Made by a program: the position numbers and the translations under genes. Of a stretch of 64,000 nt of DNA, positions 35,374 to 47,348 are shown in pieces (position 1 is the stretch's first letter; each line of letters begins with the position of its first letter). The notes below the pieces were generated by a model. The model worked only from the letters and a program-made list of their open reading frames with translations. It was not told the DNA's origin and ran no database searches. This DNA is from Flammulina velutipes (lineage: Eukaryota > Basidiomycota > Agaricomycetes > Agaricales > Physalacriaceae). The stretch spans positions 1,302,001-1,366,000 of the forward strand of contig CM022370.1 in NCBI GenBank assembly GCA_011800155.1, written 5' to 3'.

Positions 35374-35898
35374 GTAATCGATAGTCAGACCTGGACTCTA
35401 GAATCTGTAACTTGTAGTACGTGCGCTTATATGTGTATTTAATCTCAACTCGTATGCATTCCTGTATTGCGATCGAAGGTGCGATAACGGTGAATACAGT
35501 TGTTGCATCATATGTGGCGCATTACCTTGATATCATAAATTTCGTATCCGGGGGGAACGGCGGAGTAAAGATTGCTCATGCCCGTAAGTCTTTGTTATTG
35601 CAGGGAGGCTGAACTAGGCAAGTTCTGGATACTCGTCCGGATAGAGATTGAATCATTGATGAGAGACTCGAGGCTATCTTTACAGTAATCATGGATCCCC
35701 CATTTAGCGAATTTTAGTTTCTTTACGGGACCGACCTATTGCAATAAATGGAGATGGGCAGGGTACTAAACAAAGTACGACTCTCACGATATGGGTAGCA
35801 GCTGGTAGCACCCGCCCTCCGTTGGTATCAGACGTATTCATTCGACGGGGAAAACATTGACCATTGTACAAAAGTGTTTTTCATATCCTCTCCATGTA
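35374..35898. other. Convergent spacer, nothing recognised
   Basis: About 525 bases between the stops of the RING ligase and the first F-box gene. A 63-residue frame (35421-35612) has no recognisable features. Confidence 0.5.
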
Positions 35899-37506
35899 TC
35901 ATAGTACAAACGTAAGGGGCCTTGACACCCGAATGTCAAGCCTTGACTGGAGATCTCCCCACAAACCTTTCACTCCGGCCACAGTGGACTTGGATAGCCT
36001 CCCCGCCAGATTGGGTGATAGACGAAAGACTTCCAGTGTAGTGAACGATCTAGATCCACTGCCATCCCCTCCCTCCACCTCCTCTTCCAATTTCCCATTC
36101 AAAATCCTTGACTTGATCGCTTTCATCAACCCTTTGAATGTGTCCGGCGGGCTGTGCGTGTAAACACAGTCGCGTACGTCAAGGACTCGCAGGTTAGGGA
36201 GTAAACTGTGGTTATTCTGTTGTATACGGAGTAACCCCCAGAAAGGCGCATGGACGTTTTCGCCTCCGATGCAGAGTTCTTCGACTGATTCAACAAATTT
36301 GAGGAAATGTATTAAAACGTCGCTGTCGTCCAGGTAATCTTGTTTGATGATAAGGGTAGTCAAGGTGGGAGGGAATGTTTTCTTGGGAAAAGATGCTGCG
36401 CGACCTGGCATGAATTGAAAACCAAGTGATGCGAGAATTGGGATTTCCCAGCCATCGAGACATTTCGAGAAGTCCTCAGAGGCACTCAGTGCATCATAAA
36501 GAAACAGCGATCGTAACTCGCGGCATCGAATCTTGGAAGGTGGTGAAATGAGATGACGGATAACGAGGCGACAGTCGGCAAGGAGGGGCATTTGCTCAAG
36601 GACAGATTGTTTGTCTACGCCGAAAGAGTCGTACCCCCGGTATGTTCGTATGGATTTAGTGTGTATGCGGAAGGACTTCAGGTTCTGAGCGCCGCCAGCA
36701 ACATGGAAGAACGTGAGTTGTTGGGCGTTGTTAAACGTTTCCACGACCCCAAGACTGGGCGTCGCCGTTGAGTTCACATGAAGGAACTCCAGGCGGGAGA
36801 AATCGCACCCAAGGAAAGAGCGAAGGGAGGTCGAGGACATCAACCGGCAGGATCTCCATTGCGATGTGCTTAGCTCCAGTACCGCCATGGCAGGATGGTC
36901 ATCCATAGATTCGTAGTTGAGACCAACGAATGCCACATACAGGTCACCATCCCTTACACGCTGAAGGCGAAGTCCAAGCTTGTACAGGTATGCGCGATGG
37001 GAAAGAGCCGAGTGAAGGCTCAGAACAAGGGGAGCCCATAGCTGGGGTGAATATATAGCGATCCTCCTCCATCTACGGCAGACTTGGGATAGAGTCCAAG
37101 GCGGGAAGGTTGGATCCAGCGAGAAGCCTATATTTGCTGGGGGCAAGCAGCGCGTGTCGTCCTTAGTTGGACTGCAAAGAAGGAATATTTCGTGGAGAAT
37201 GTCATCGGGGAAGCGGCGCGCGGGATGTAACATGTCTGTGGCGTCCTTGAGATTCACTTCGGCTATTCCGCGTTCGTATCGAAGTCGGTCGAGGGCTTCC
37301 AGTGCGTGGGCTGTTTGCAAGTCGAGCTCTGAGAAGAGTTTCGCAGACTGGTCGACAATACTCTGTAGGCGAGACTTTTCCGAGTCCGGTGGCTCATCGT
37401 TACGGCCGAGTAGGTCTCGGACCGTGTCTGGTAGTAGATACTGCGGTTCGCGAGGTTCCAAAGACATTTGACCGCAGGTATCACAAGTCATGTCGCGATA
37501 ATCCAT
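35899..37506 (-). CDS. F-box domain protein, intronless, 535 residues
   Basis: Likely substrate receptor of an SCF ubiquitin ligase. A single uninterrupted frame with ATG at 37504-37506. The N-terminus has CDTCGQMSLEPREP. The F-box lies around residues 95-145 (FPDDILHEIFLLCSP, then WTLSQVCRRWRRIA and SPQLWAPLVLSL). The C-terminal half has irregular leucine-rich repeats (LPNLRVLDVRDCV, LTTLIIKQDYLDDSDV). The absence of introns is unlike most neighbours. This class is abundant and variable in basidiomycete genomes, and its target is unknown. It is divergent from SKI3, 139 bases away. Confidence 0.9.
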   Translation of the reverse strand: MDYRDMTCDTCGQMSLEPREPQYLLPDTVRDLLGRNDEPPDSEKSRLQSIVDQSAKLFSELDLQTAHALEALDRLRYERGIAEVNLKDATDMLHPARRFPDDILHEIFLLCSPTKDDTRCLPPANIGFSLDPTFPPWTLSQVCRRWRRIAIYSPQLWAPLVLSLHSALSHRAYLYKLGLRLQRVRDGDLYVAFVGLNYESMDDHPAMAVLELSTSQWRSCRLMSSTSLRSFLGCDFSRLEFLHVNSTATPSLGVVETFNNAQQLTFFHVAGGAQNLKSFRIHTKSIRTYRGYDSFGVDKQSVLEQMPLLADCRLVIRHLISPPSKIRCRELRSLFLYDALSASEDFSKCLDGWEIPILASLGFQFMPGRAASFPKKTFPPTLTTLIIKQDYLDDSDVLIHFLKFVESVEELCIGGENVHAPFWGLLRIQQNNHSLLPNLRVLDVRDCVYTHSPPDTFKGLMKAIKSRILNGKLEEEVEGGDGSGSRSFTTLEVFRLSPNLAGRLSKSTVAGVKGLWGDLQSRLDIRVSRPLTFVL

Positions 37507-37645
37507 AGTTAGGCTTCAACAAAGTCGTTCTGTATGAAGCGATTAACAAGTGCGTGCAGACAGAAAGGGATCCGTACGTTCGTGGTTAGTCGTGGTCATT
37601 GGTTAAGAGACAATGTGACCGTGACCCTTCATCAATCTTACAGCC

Positions 37646-40600
37646 ATGTCCGTCGTAAAGACGCGCCTCAAAGCAGCAAGAGATGCAATCGCCAAGAAAG
37701 ATTATGCTGCAGCGCGAGATAGCGCTGAAAAGGTATTAGACTACGATCCAGACAACTACAACGCGTACGCCACACTTTATTGTTCGACCTGCTTTCCTCA
37801 TTTTTGATACAGAAATGTCTTCCTTGGTCTTGCGCTATTCGAGCTGGGAGATAATGCTAAATGCGAGCAAGTAACTGTTCAAGAGGGTACACACCTTCGC
37901 CGGGTCTGATTCTGATTCATCGTCCAGGCATATCGGACAGCAGTCAATAGCAATCCCACACAACTGCTAGCTTGGCAGGTAGCGCTGGTCTTTCGCTTGT
38001 CAAGAGCTTACTTATAGTGCTACAGGGACTTTCACGATACTACGAACGCACAGAAAATTGGGAGAAGCTTGTCGAGATACTATACCAACTCTTGGATCTA
38101 TCGTGAGTAGCATCATTTGAACTGGGTGGTCAGTCTGACTCCGTTCTTAGTTCGGATGCCACAAAATGTGCGGAGACCTTCCAGAGGCTCTTAACAATCC
38201 GCCGGACAAAAGGCAGTCGTTCTGAACTCGTCGATACCCTTTCTCTACTCCTTCCTGGATCCAAATATTACGATCTATTATCGAGTCTTCCGCCGCCTGA
38301 TGCAACCAACCCTACCGCAACTGCAACACTCGAAACACAGGTGGCTATGCAAAACGGTCTACCTGTCCTTGAAGAAATAGTAGACATCATAGAACGCGAA
38401 GAAGAGGATCGTATGAAGAAAGAGATCGAAAGGCGGCGCACACGTTTAGGTGCCGCTGGGCCAGAGCAGCTGAGGAAAGATGTGGGCATAGAGATATGGA
38501 GTCAATCAAAGGTGAGAACTTCCTCATTTGCTGTATTCAATCTCATACGGTTCTACCAGCTTCCCTCTTTTTACAACGATATCATCAATCACCCTCAAAC
38601 TTCGGACGAACTTCGACGCTCAACTGAGGCAAAACTATTGGAACTGAAAAGAAAACACCTCTTTGCTTTACCATCATTGTCAGAGCAGAAGAAGCAACTC
38701 TCGAAGGAAGTCGATGCGATGATCAATGGCGCTGTCGTTCTCAAAATACCAGATGAACTCTCCTGGACACTTCTGCTTGACTCTAAGGACGCCGAGAACG
38801 TCGAAGATTATGACTACTCTCTGCTTCGCCTCTTCATGACTCTTTTTCCGGTACACCCGCTCGCCGAACTGTTGAAGGGCTACTTTATCTACAACTACAT
38901 TCCATTAGAAGTCGACGAAGAGGCAGAGGATGGAGATGAGGAAGACAAAGTTGACGTCAGACCCTCCGATGATCCAGATGTCGGTTTAGACATGATATTC
39001 GTGAGTTACCTCAAAAATTCCAATTACGTCTCCAATAAAACTATGCCAGGAAGCGCAACCACGTCTTGTCAATTCTATCATCGCTACTCGTTTACTGGCA
39101 GACGTCTACCTCCGTGAAGCGGATTACGCGAATGGGATCAAGATGGCTGAAAGTGGCATCGAACTGACAAGACGAGCAGAAAATAACCACGGGAAAACAC
39201 TAACAGCGTACGTAGGTTTCCCTATATGCGTGCTAATATCATACTTATCCTTCCTGCAGTTTACACACAGGCTTCAAAGTTGTGCTTGGAACGTGCCTCG
39301 TGCATCTATTTCCTCCGAAGCACCACTCCAGGGCCCTTTCCATACTCGATGGTGTATTGACTACATCTCCTGACAATGTCAGCGCCTTGATGGGTCGAGG
39401 ATATATCATGGAGGAGCGTAAGAAGTGGACAGAGGCAGCCGAGCTGTTCGATCGTGTGTTTGCGTTGCTGCCTGATGACTTCAATGACGGACTACGCGCA
39501 AAGGAGGAACACGCCTGGTGCAAGGCACAGCTGGGAGATCTCGATTTTGCCATCGGAATGCTCAAGGAGGTCCTAGAAATAATGGAGACGTTACAAAATT
39601 TTGGATCCGAATGCGCAAGATGCCTGTGGAGGATAGGAGTGTGCTTCTGGAATATGGGTGGTAAGTGTGTTTGTTCATCGAGTAATGACTGCGTTGTCTG
39701 ACGTCTGAGATAGAGGACCGAAGAGGAGAATCATATACTCAGTGGATAGCTGCGCTGAAGCATGATTCTATGCACGCTGCTTCCTTCAGTTGGCTGGGGA
39801 AGTATTACGAAGAACACACCGCACCGCCAGATCTTGTCAGGGCCTCCAAATGTTTCCAAAAGGCATTCGAGTTGGACTCTCGTGAAGTTCATGCGGCACG
39901 CAGATTAGCGTTTGGTTTTGCTGAGGAACGAGAATGGGACCTTGTTGAGGTAGTAGCACGGAGGACGATAGACGGCGAGGGCGGTCTAAACGCTGGATTG
40001 GATGAGCAAGCAAAAACGTCTGCTACACTGTTCACACCGATGAATGCTTGGGCTTGGAAAGCGGTCGGTTCAGTGGAACTAGTATGTTTGATTCTCACTA
40101 TCTCTATCTTCATGCTGAGTATCAATAGGTACGAAGGAATTATGTCCCCGCTATCCAAGCGTTCCAGGTGGCTTTACGTGCAGAACCCGATGACCAGCTT
40201 AGTTGGCTCCGTTTGGGCGAGGCTTACGCCAAGGCGGGTCGACATGCTGCTGCTTTTAAGGCTCTTAACCGCTCCCGGGAACTCAAGCCTGACGACTGGA
40301 TGAGTATGTACTTCATCGGAGACGTCCTCCACCAAACTGGACAGTATCAGGACGCTATCGACATCTTCCAGAACATCCTTGCAGAGAGACCTAAAGAAGT
40401 TGGCGTATCCGTAATGTTAGGTCAAACACACTTAGACTTGGGACGAAGTGAAATTTCCGGCGGGTTCATTGCTAGGGCTGAAGTTTCATTCCTCGAAGCG
40501 TTGAAGGTGTCTTTGATGTCCATTGAAACCAGCTCTGGATTCAGAGGCGTCATTTGGAAGGTCGCTGCAGACGCGCTGTATCTATTATCCTCGAGATCGA

Positions 40601-42551
40601 CATTCATTCACGAGTCCGCCGTTCGGGATATCCTTCGTTCGATCTTGGACACCACGTCTTCTGCTACGGGCGACCGATTGACAGGTCTTAACCTTACACC
40701 CGACATATCCTCTGAACCGCTCTCCGGAAAGGTGGTTCTGTGCTGTTCCATCTTAGCCTATGATCTCCGTCTTTCAGTCAGCTCATCGGAGTCACAGGCG
40801 CTGGGAAGTGCATGGTTTGACCTGGGTGTGGCGTTAAGATCATACGCAGCAGTGCAGAAGGATGATGCTCGGACAGGTTTGGAGACCAAAGCCATTGAAT
40901 GTCTGCGGAGTGCCCTGCGAGAGTGTCCAGGAAACCAGGAGTATTGGGTTGCACTGGGCGACGCGTACTTTTGTTTGCAACCGAAGTCTGCGCAACATGC
41001 ATACATTAGGGCTCTAGAGATCGATTCAAAAGTGCGTAATCTGTTGAACACTTGACGTGCGCTGATATCATCAACCTAACAGACAGCTGCGACGTGGGCT
41101 AACCTCGGCCTCTTATATCTCTACCATAACGACGTGGAACTCGCCAATGAAGCATTGTTCAGATCTCAGACTCTTGATCCTGACTATACTTTGGCATGGG
41201 TTGGACAAGCTCTGGTTGCAACAGCCAACGGGCACGACAATGATGCCAAAACGCTATTGGAGCACGCAGTGGGACTCTTATCTTCTGTTGTACGTATCAT
41301 ACCCACAATCTTCATATTTTATACTGAAGCATCAGACAGTCCCTGGCCGACCTCGAGTTCTCATCGCGAATGTTCAGTGCATACAAATCTTCTCAAAGCT
41401 CAACCTCACATCTGTCTCTTCTTCCCTGCCTGGCCCTGATGTCTCGATACCTTGCCCTCCATCCTGCTTCTGTTGCTGGTCTGCATCTATCAAGCCTGAT
41501 CCACGAAGCCGTAGGACACCTGGATTCAGCACAATCATTATTGGGCGAAGCCGTCTCCATTTTGGAGGCGGCCTACGAAGAAACAGAGTCCCCTGAGATT
41601 GAACGCCAGTTCATCATAGCACAGGCAAACTTGGGACGAGTCCGACTGGGTGCGGGAGACTATGACGGTGCCGTGGAATGCTTTGAGACGGTCTCTGGTT
41701 TGCTATCAGAAGAGACCGACGAAGATGCGAGAGTGTTGCGCACACAAGCATATTTTGGAGCTGGGATGGCGAAGTTCAGTCAAGGTGGGGACATCGAGGA
41801 TGTAACGGCAGCGTTCGGCGATGCTGTAGGATCTGCTGAAGACGATCCGGTTCTTGCGGGACATGTCAGCGTTTTACAAGCGAAGATCATGTGGGCGCAT
41901 GGGAGTAACGAGTCCCGAGAGCAGGCAAAGGGAATGCTCTTGGAAAGGTGCGTTTGCTCGTGTTCTTTCATAACGGGGAACTGAGAATGCTTGTTTAGCT
42001 TAGCGCATGACCCCGAGAACATAACCGTTATCAATACTCTAGCCGCTATGGGAATATTGACCGAAGACGAGAGTCTGGTTGATGCTGCCTTATCCGAAAT
42101 CCTTGCGCTTCCCCGGGAACAGAGGGTGCGAACGGATCCTCACAAGGAGGTTGATTATCTTCTCCTCAAGCATCATCAGGGACTAGTGAGTACATAAATC
42201 TCGCCTTGGAACTCTCGCACTTACATGAAATGATAGGGCGATGAGGACAAAGTATTTTCATTGGCACAGCATGCCTTGCATGCTGAACCGTCAAATTCAG
42301 AGGCGAGGCTCAGCCTTGCTAACCTCAAAATGGTCAAGGGGGAGCACGAACATGTTTTGCCCATCATTGGCGGTTCAACTGCATCTAATATTGAGGTCGA
42401 TACTCTGGAGTTGACCCTTCGGGCGGTGGCGAGAGTGAAGACTGATTCTGCGACGGCGTTGAAAGAGGCGCAGCGAGCGGTAGTACTGGCACCTTGGGAG
42501 CGGCAACGTTGGTTAGCCCTTGCATATGTCAAAAGTAATGTGGCGCAGTAA
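37646..42551 (+). CDS. SKI3: SKI complex TPR scaffold subunit Ski3
   Basis: Scaffold of the cytosolic SKI complex that feeds mRNAs to the exosome. The ATG is at 37646. The first exon gives TPR-like repeats: KTRLKAARDAIAKKDYAAAR and SAEKVLDYDPDNYNA, then FLGLALFELGDNAKCEQ after an intron. The mid-region ARDREEEDRMKKEIERRRTR and the EDYDYSLLRLFMTLFPVHPL block match fungal Ski3. More TPRs follow (HAASFSWLGKYYEEHTAPPD, LGEAYAKAGRHAAAFKALNR). The stop is at 42549-42551. The protein is about 1,400 residues, as expected for Ski3/TTC37. The gene is split by many short introns and ends 40 bases before a poly(A) signal candidate. Confidence 0.93.
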
Positions 42552-42590
42552 TAATTTGAGATATTGATAAGTCTGCAATGTATTACATGT

Positions 42591-42596
42591 AATAAA
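42591..42596 (+). terminator. Poly(A) signal candidate after SKI3
   Basis: AATAAA occurs 40 bases after the stop codon at 42551, in the 167-base gap before the convergent F-box gene. Confidence 0.5.
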
Positions 42597-42718
42597 GCTG
42601 TACCGTTTTGTACTCCGGATGATGGGTATACTAGTCTTTAGGTGTCTTTGGTAGACCCATTCATATGTCACGGTCAGGTATCCAATATTATCATTCCCTA
42701 TTTCAATGATAGACCCAG

Positions 42719-44164
42719 CTACGTAGGTGCCCTATAGATGTCCAATTTCTTCGAAGTCAGTTTGCGAAGTTCAGCCACTTGATTGCCAGGCAACTGGCAA
42801 TGGAGTACGATGGTGGTATGGCGTAATAACTGTCGTTTGGGAATCTCTCGGACACATAATTCCGCCCAAGCAGGGTTCCTGAAACCTATCTGCAATTTCC
42901 CCAGTGTATGAGGGAAGCTATCTAGGAAAGCGGGACCAGCGATAGAAGGATCCGACCATAACATGGTGTTGGCGGGCTCGGTGACAGAGAGCGACCAGAT
43001 GCTAGTAAAGACGGATGTCCAAGCAAGCATATGTTCGGTATCTAGTAGAACACCATCCAAGACCAACTCTCGCAGTTGACCGCCTCTGCGGCTCCATTTC
43101 TCCAAGAAATCAGGAAATGTATCGGTATGGAGTGAGTTCCCGGCAGCACAGTGTAATTGCAGGCGCTCAAGCGATGGGGTGTTGAACGAGTTGACGAATT
43201 GTGCCAACGGGATGCCACGGCTATCTGGCGAGGTCCGGCTCAATAGCTCGCTCTCCCGGACACAGAGGTGTGTCAAATGGCAAGTTGTTGGGGGTTTCGG
43301 ATAAAGATGGTCCAAGATTGCTGGCACCAGGTTGGGTATGTGGCCATCGTCGAGTGTCACGTCGAGGAAGGTAAGACCATAGTTAAGAAGGGAGATGCTA
43401 TTAAGCGCGTCGATGGGGGTTTTGTCGCGGATGGTCGCTGACCCGACGCGAAAAAAGCTGATGCTTTGAAACTCGCCAACGACCGACGAAAAGTTGGTGA
43501 GATCGAGTTTTAAAACATCGGGGCCAGGTCCCCGTAGCCAAGTGCATTGTGAGTCTCCTCCATATCCCCGCGACGTGCAGAGGGCATGAAAACGTAATAT
43601 TTGTAGCCGCTGAAAATCAAAGTCGCGCCACCATTGCACTGGCAGCATTTGCATCCCTGTGGGGAGGGGATCTTGACCATATAGAGTCAATGACGTTACA
43701 CATTGTCGCACTTGATATAGATATGCGGTGAGGGCGCGGTGTTGGTGCAAAGCTGTGGGGTTGGGAGCATTCGTGTTGTAGATGTTTAGATGGAGTACGT
43801 TGCTCTGTTTGGCTCTCAGAACATACATGGGGAGAAGCCTGTCTATGATGCATGGAACCGTGTTATCCAGATTCATAGATATGATGGACCATAGGCTCGC
43901 AGTAGAGAGCGCGACTCGTCGCCAATAAAGGCAGACATGTGAGGCGGCGAGAACGTCGGTGTCGAAACCGTTCGGTAGAGTCTCCAAGTATTCGACATCG
44001 GGGTGCGTATTCGAGGAGATGTTGGAGAATATGAGTGTGAGGATCTCTGGTGGCAATGTCATAGTAGGGGATGGTGAAATGAGACCAGATGCAAAGCGGA
44101 TGCAGACATCAAGACTGTCTTTCTGGTGTTTGAGTTCGTTTAGACGCGTGGTGAGATGTTCCAT
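42719..44164 (-). CDS. F-box domain protein, intronless, 481 residues
   Basis: Likely SCF substrate receptor. A single open frame with ATG at 44162-44164. An N-terminal helix (LTTRLNELKHQKDSLD) precedes the F-box at about residues 38-90 (LPPEILTLIFSNISSN, then AASHVCLYWRRVALSTASLW). The rest holds leucine-rich segments such as LTHLCVRESELLSR, LERLQLHCAAGN and LRELVLDGVLLD. It has the same architecture and lack of introns as the gene at 35899-37506, but the two are clearly diverged. It converges with SKI3 (167 bases between stops) and is divergent from ATG27. Confidence 0.88.
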   Translation of the reverse strand: MEHLTTRLNELKHQKDSLDVCIRFASGLISPSPTMTLPPEILTLIFSNISSNTHPDVEYLETLPNGFDTDVLAASHVCLYWRRVALSTASLWSIISMNLDNTVPCIIDRLLPMYVLRAKQSNVLHLNIYNTNAPNPTALHQHRALTAYLYQVRQCVTSLTLYGQDPLPTGMQMLPVQWWRDFDFQRLQILRFHALCTSRGYGGDSQCTWLRGPGPDVLKLDLTNFSSVVGEFQSISFFRVGSATIRDKTPIDALNSISLLNYGLTFLDVTLDDGHIPNLVPAILDHLYPKPPTTCHLTHLCVRESELLSRTSPDSRGIPLAQFVNSFNTPSLERLQLHCAAGNSLHTDTFPDFLEKWSRRGGQLRELVLDGVLLDTEHMLAWTSVFTSIWSLSVTEPANTMLWSDPSIAGPAFLDSFPHTLGKLQIGFRNPAWAELCVREIPKRQLLRHTTIVLHCQLPGNQVAELRKLTSKKLDIYRAPT

Positions 44165-44442
44165 TTCTACTTGATATTCGTCTTTTTTCTTCTGAGCGCC
44201 TTCAAGAAAAGTTGTAAGATTTCCAGAAGAGGCCTCCCATGCCTTTGTCCGAAGCCGTTCGCGAAGAAGGATGGACTCGGCTGCATAGGATACACTTTCC
44301 TTCAGATTGAAGCTTTAGACAGATTAGACAGGTTAGAACAGTACGCACCGATGACATGTGGCGAAGAAAGAGGTGAGTGCCGAAAAAGGCAAGGCCAAAA
44401 TCAGCATCCGAGTCCGCATTGAAAAGTCTCTGACCTGCCACC

Positions 44443-45513
44443 ATGATCCTCCGAGGACAATACTGGCCGCGTTCCTTCGTCTTTGCCGTCTGCGCTCTGC
44501 TGTTCTCGTCGACTACTCTGGCAGCAGACGACAATGCGTTCAACTGCGTCATCACAACGCCGTCACTCAAATTCGACCTCACAAGTCTTGGCGGCGAACA
44601 CGAAGTGTCCAGGCGACGCGAAACGCCGCCGACAGTCATGGTAGACTCTGTCAGATTCGACCTTTGTCACGACCTCAAGCCCAAGGACGGTGTCAACGAA
44701 CGGGACCAGGTGCGTCTCCATTGTCGCTGGTCGCGAGCATCCACGCTAACTTACCTCAGTGTCCCTCATCTACTCGTGTTTGTCTGACTACAATAAATCA
44801 GAAAGACAAGGAGAATGATAGGGTGGTCTCTGTCGTTCCTATTGCTTCGTCGTCTACGCTAGCACCGTCCTACGACTCTTTAACCTGTATGTCCCCTTTC
44901 TTACTCGCAGTAAACTGATCCTTATCCCCGCAGCACCCACTGGAGTTTCATTGCTATTACACGGTCCGAAATATATGGACGACACCGAACAGTTCCTCGC
45001 TATAAATCTGCTCTGTGCCTCTGATGCATCAGATCCCACGTTTGTCTCGTACAACGGTTCTGCGTTACAACTAGAGTGGAAGACTCCTGTAGCCTGTGGG
45101 GAAAGTACTGGTCCGGGCGATGATAACAAAGATGGCGGAAACAAGGATGGTGGCGACGAACCTGCTAGCGAAAGCGTGGGGAGCGGAATTGGCTGGTTCT
45201 TCCTCGCGTACGCCCTTTCTCGCCCTTCTGGCCTTCATAGAATACTAAACTTACTACAGTCTCGTCCTCGCATTCTTTGCATACTTTGGTATCGGCGCAT
45301 ACTATAACTATAGTACCTACGGTGCCACCGGGAAAGATCTTATCCCGTACGTTTTCTTTGTTTCTTGTATCTACACCGTCATGCTGACTATGGCGAAGGC
45401 ATAGAGACTTTTGGCAGGAGGTGCCATATATGTTGAGCGACGTCTTCTCACATTTATGTTCATCTGTACGATCACGACGTACTGCGAGCAGAGGTGGTTA
45501 CATTTCCGTATGA
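44443..45513 (+). CDS. ATG27: Autophagy-related protein 27
   Basis: Type I membrane protein that helps recycle Atg9 vesicles. The ATG is at 44443. It has a signal peptide (FVFAVCALLFSSTTLAADD) and a lumenal mannose-6-phosphate-receptor-like domain: FNCVITTPSLKFDLTSLGGE, VRFDLCHDLKPKDG, STRVCLTTINQKDKEND and TFVSYNGSALQLEWKTPVAC. A GDDNKDGGNKDGGDE linker precedes the membrane helix, which is split by an intron near 45208-45260 and joins as GWFFLALVLAFFAYFGIGAY. The cytosolic tail ends RTASRGGYISV (stop 45511-45513). GYISV is a YxxPhi-like sorting signal, as in yeast Atg27 (YSAV). It does not appear to be regulated with its neighbours. Confidence 0.92.
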
Positions 45514-45750
45514 TCTCATTCAGCGCATAGACGCTCTATTGGTATCTCGTTTGCGCCTTTGCTATCGTAGTTAAAGTGGTCTCTAATCATACATACATAC
45601 CTGCCGAATCTTTACATACCCATAGACTGCATCCTTACATATATATCCAGGGGCGATACAGCTTGAGTTAATGCGGTACCGTAACGCCCGTAACCTTGGT
45701 CCTCGTCCTGTTTCTTTCTCCCCATCATAGCGCTAAACAGCAGTGTCAAA

Positions 45751-47093
45751 ATGGGTCCTAAGAAATGGTATGCAGTCACAGTTGGTAGAAAGATTGGCGT
45801 GTTTGAGAATTGGTGAGTCTGTTATGAATAGCCGAAGAAGAAACACTCTGAACGCGACTATCTAATCAGGCATGTTGTTAACCCTCTTGTTTCTGGGCTT
45901 CCCGATGCGACGCACTGCAGCTACAAGACCGAAGATGATGCTTTCGCAGCTTTCGAAGAGGCGCAAATGGCCGGACTCACTAAAGTTGTTTCCTCCCGCT
46001 CACAGTCATCCAAGAAACAAGGCAATCCGGGCTCTCCAATTACTAGACACAAGGATGTTCCAGATACACCTAGCAGACCTTCACGCAGCCATACTGCCCC
46101 TACCCCAATTCCGTCGAGTCCCATAAAAGTCGCGTCAATAACGCGCTCTGCAACTGCCCCTCTTCCTCTTCCTACTCCGGCCCCCCGTAGTCGTGCAGCC
46201 TCTATAAAGGCATCCAGTTCTACGTCTCCTGCGACGACCACTGCTGTAGACGGTAGCTCACACCCTTCTGGAAAGTCTTCAGCTTCCGCCCCCAGAGCAG
46301 CTCCCAAACAAAGGACTCTGCCGAACACACCAAAGCCAAGTCGAATACATTCTCCTTCGTCTGCACAGGAGGGGGTATCTGCATCAGGATCCCGTGATAT
46401 CGATGATTCTGACAATGAACGCACCTTCTACACTCCAAAGACGCCAGTAGATGATTCAATGGTGACTCCCCGCTCCCAGTCGCGTATGGCAAAAGGCAAG
46501 GGAAAGGCGAAAGACTCAGACTCAATGCCCCCAAGCACACCCATCTTTAATTCTCCCTCGAAGCCAAAGTCTTCCTCACTTCCGCCGCGGAAATCGTTTC
46601 CTCTCCCACCTGGCTTAACAACACGCGTTTCGGTCGAGACGCCAGCAGGTCTGAAGCCATATCCTACCTCCCTGGACTTTGGCTCCGATAGCGATTCGGT
46701 AGAATGGGACGACGACATCCCTGAGATACCTCTCACGGAGAGTGAGACTGAGAGCAGTGATGATGACGTCCTCCTGAGTCCTCTTGATTCCCCACACCTA
46801 CACACCCGGTCGTTTTCTGTTTCTGAAAGTATCTCCATGATGGCAATGAAGCTATCCCCGTCCGTTGGGCGCAGCCCCGTTATTTCGAGCTATTCACCAC
46901 CTGTGACCGTCGATCCGCGGTCCCCCATGAACAAAGCATCGTCAATTCGAGTTCCGAGAAATGTCAAGTGTGTTATTGTGATATTTTTGTGTAAAATTGT
47001 TGACTGATAGTCAATGTTTCCAGGATGAACGGCTTTGCGCGCCCTTCGCCAAATTATAGTGTGTCGAGCGCAGGAACGGGTCTACCAATGTAG
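45751..47093 (+). CDS. Viroplasmin / RNase H1 N-terminal-domain protein with disordered tail
   Basis: The ATG is at 45751. The first 50 or so residues form a caulimovirus viroplasmin-type (hybrid-binding) domain: KKWYAVTVGRKIGVFENW (split by introns), VNPLVSGLPDATHCSYK and DDAFAAFEEAQ. This fold binds RNA-DNA hybrid or double-stranded nucleic acid in RNase H1. The remaining about 370 residues are disordered, rich in Ser, Pro, Thr and Lys, with basic and acidic patches (MAKGKGKAKDSD, DSDSVEWDDDIPEIP) and FSVSESISMMAMKLSPS. An intron near 46972-47023 is followed by the short last exon MNGFARPSPNYSVSSAGTGL and stop 47091-47093. No RNase H catalytic domain is present. Such stand-alone domains recur in basidiomycetes, but the role is unknown. 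Confidence 0.85.
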
Positions 47094-47304
47094 GCGCTGT
47101 AAATTGCTAACTTTGTTGTTTGTTTGTAGTTGCTCGGTCTATTCGTATTTTTCTCTTCGATCCTTATTGACGCCACAACACTCACTATTATTGTCAAAGC
47201 TATATCATTCATCACATCTCATTCTGTCAAAGTACTCATAATTACAGACATTTTTCCTCCTTCAACTTTCAGATAGCTCGCTTTGACCATTTGTACTGCA
47301 CCCA

Positions 47305-47313
47305 TATATAAAG
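47305..47313 (+). promoter_or_regulatory. TATA-box candidate for the orphan gene
   Basis: TATATAAAG lies about 36 bases upstream of the ATG at 47349, suggesting a very short leader. Confidence 0.45.
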
Positions 47314-47348
47314 CGGTCAGCTCAATAACATTTATTCTTCAATTCACC

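Noticed and set aside
37154..37471. Plus-strand frame in the F-box gene at 35899-37506.
   Set aside because: Antisense shadow with no recognisable domain.
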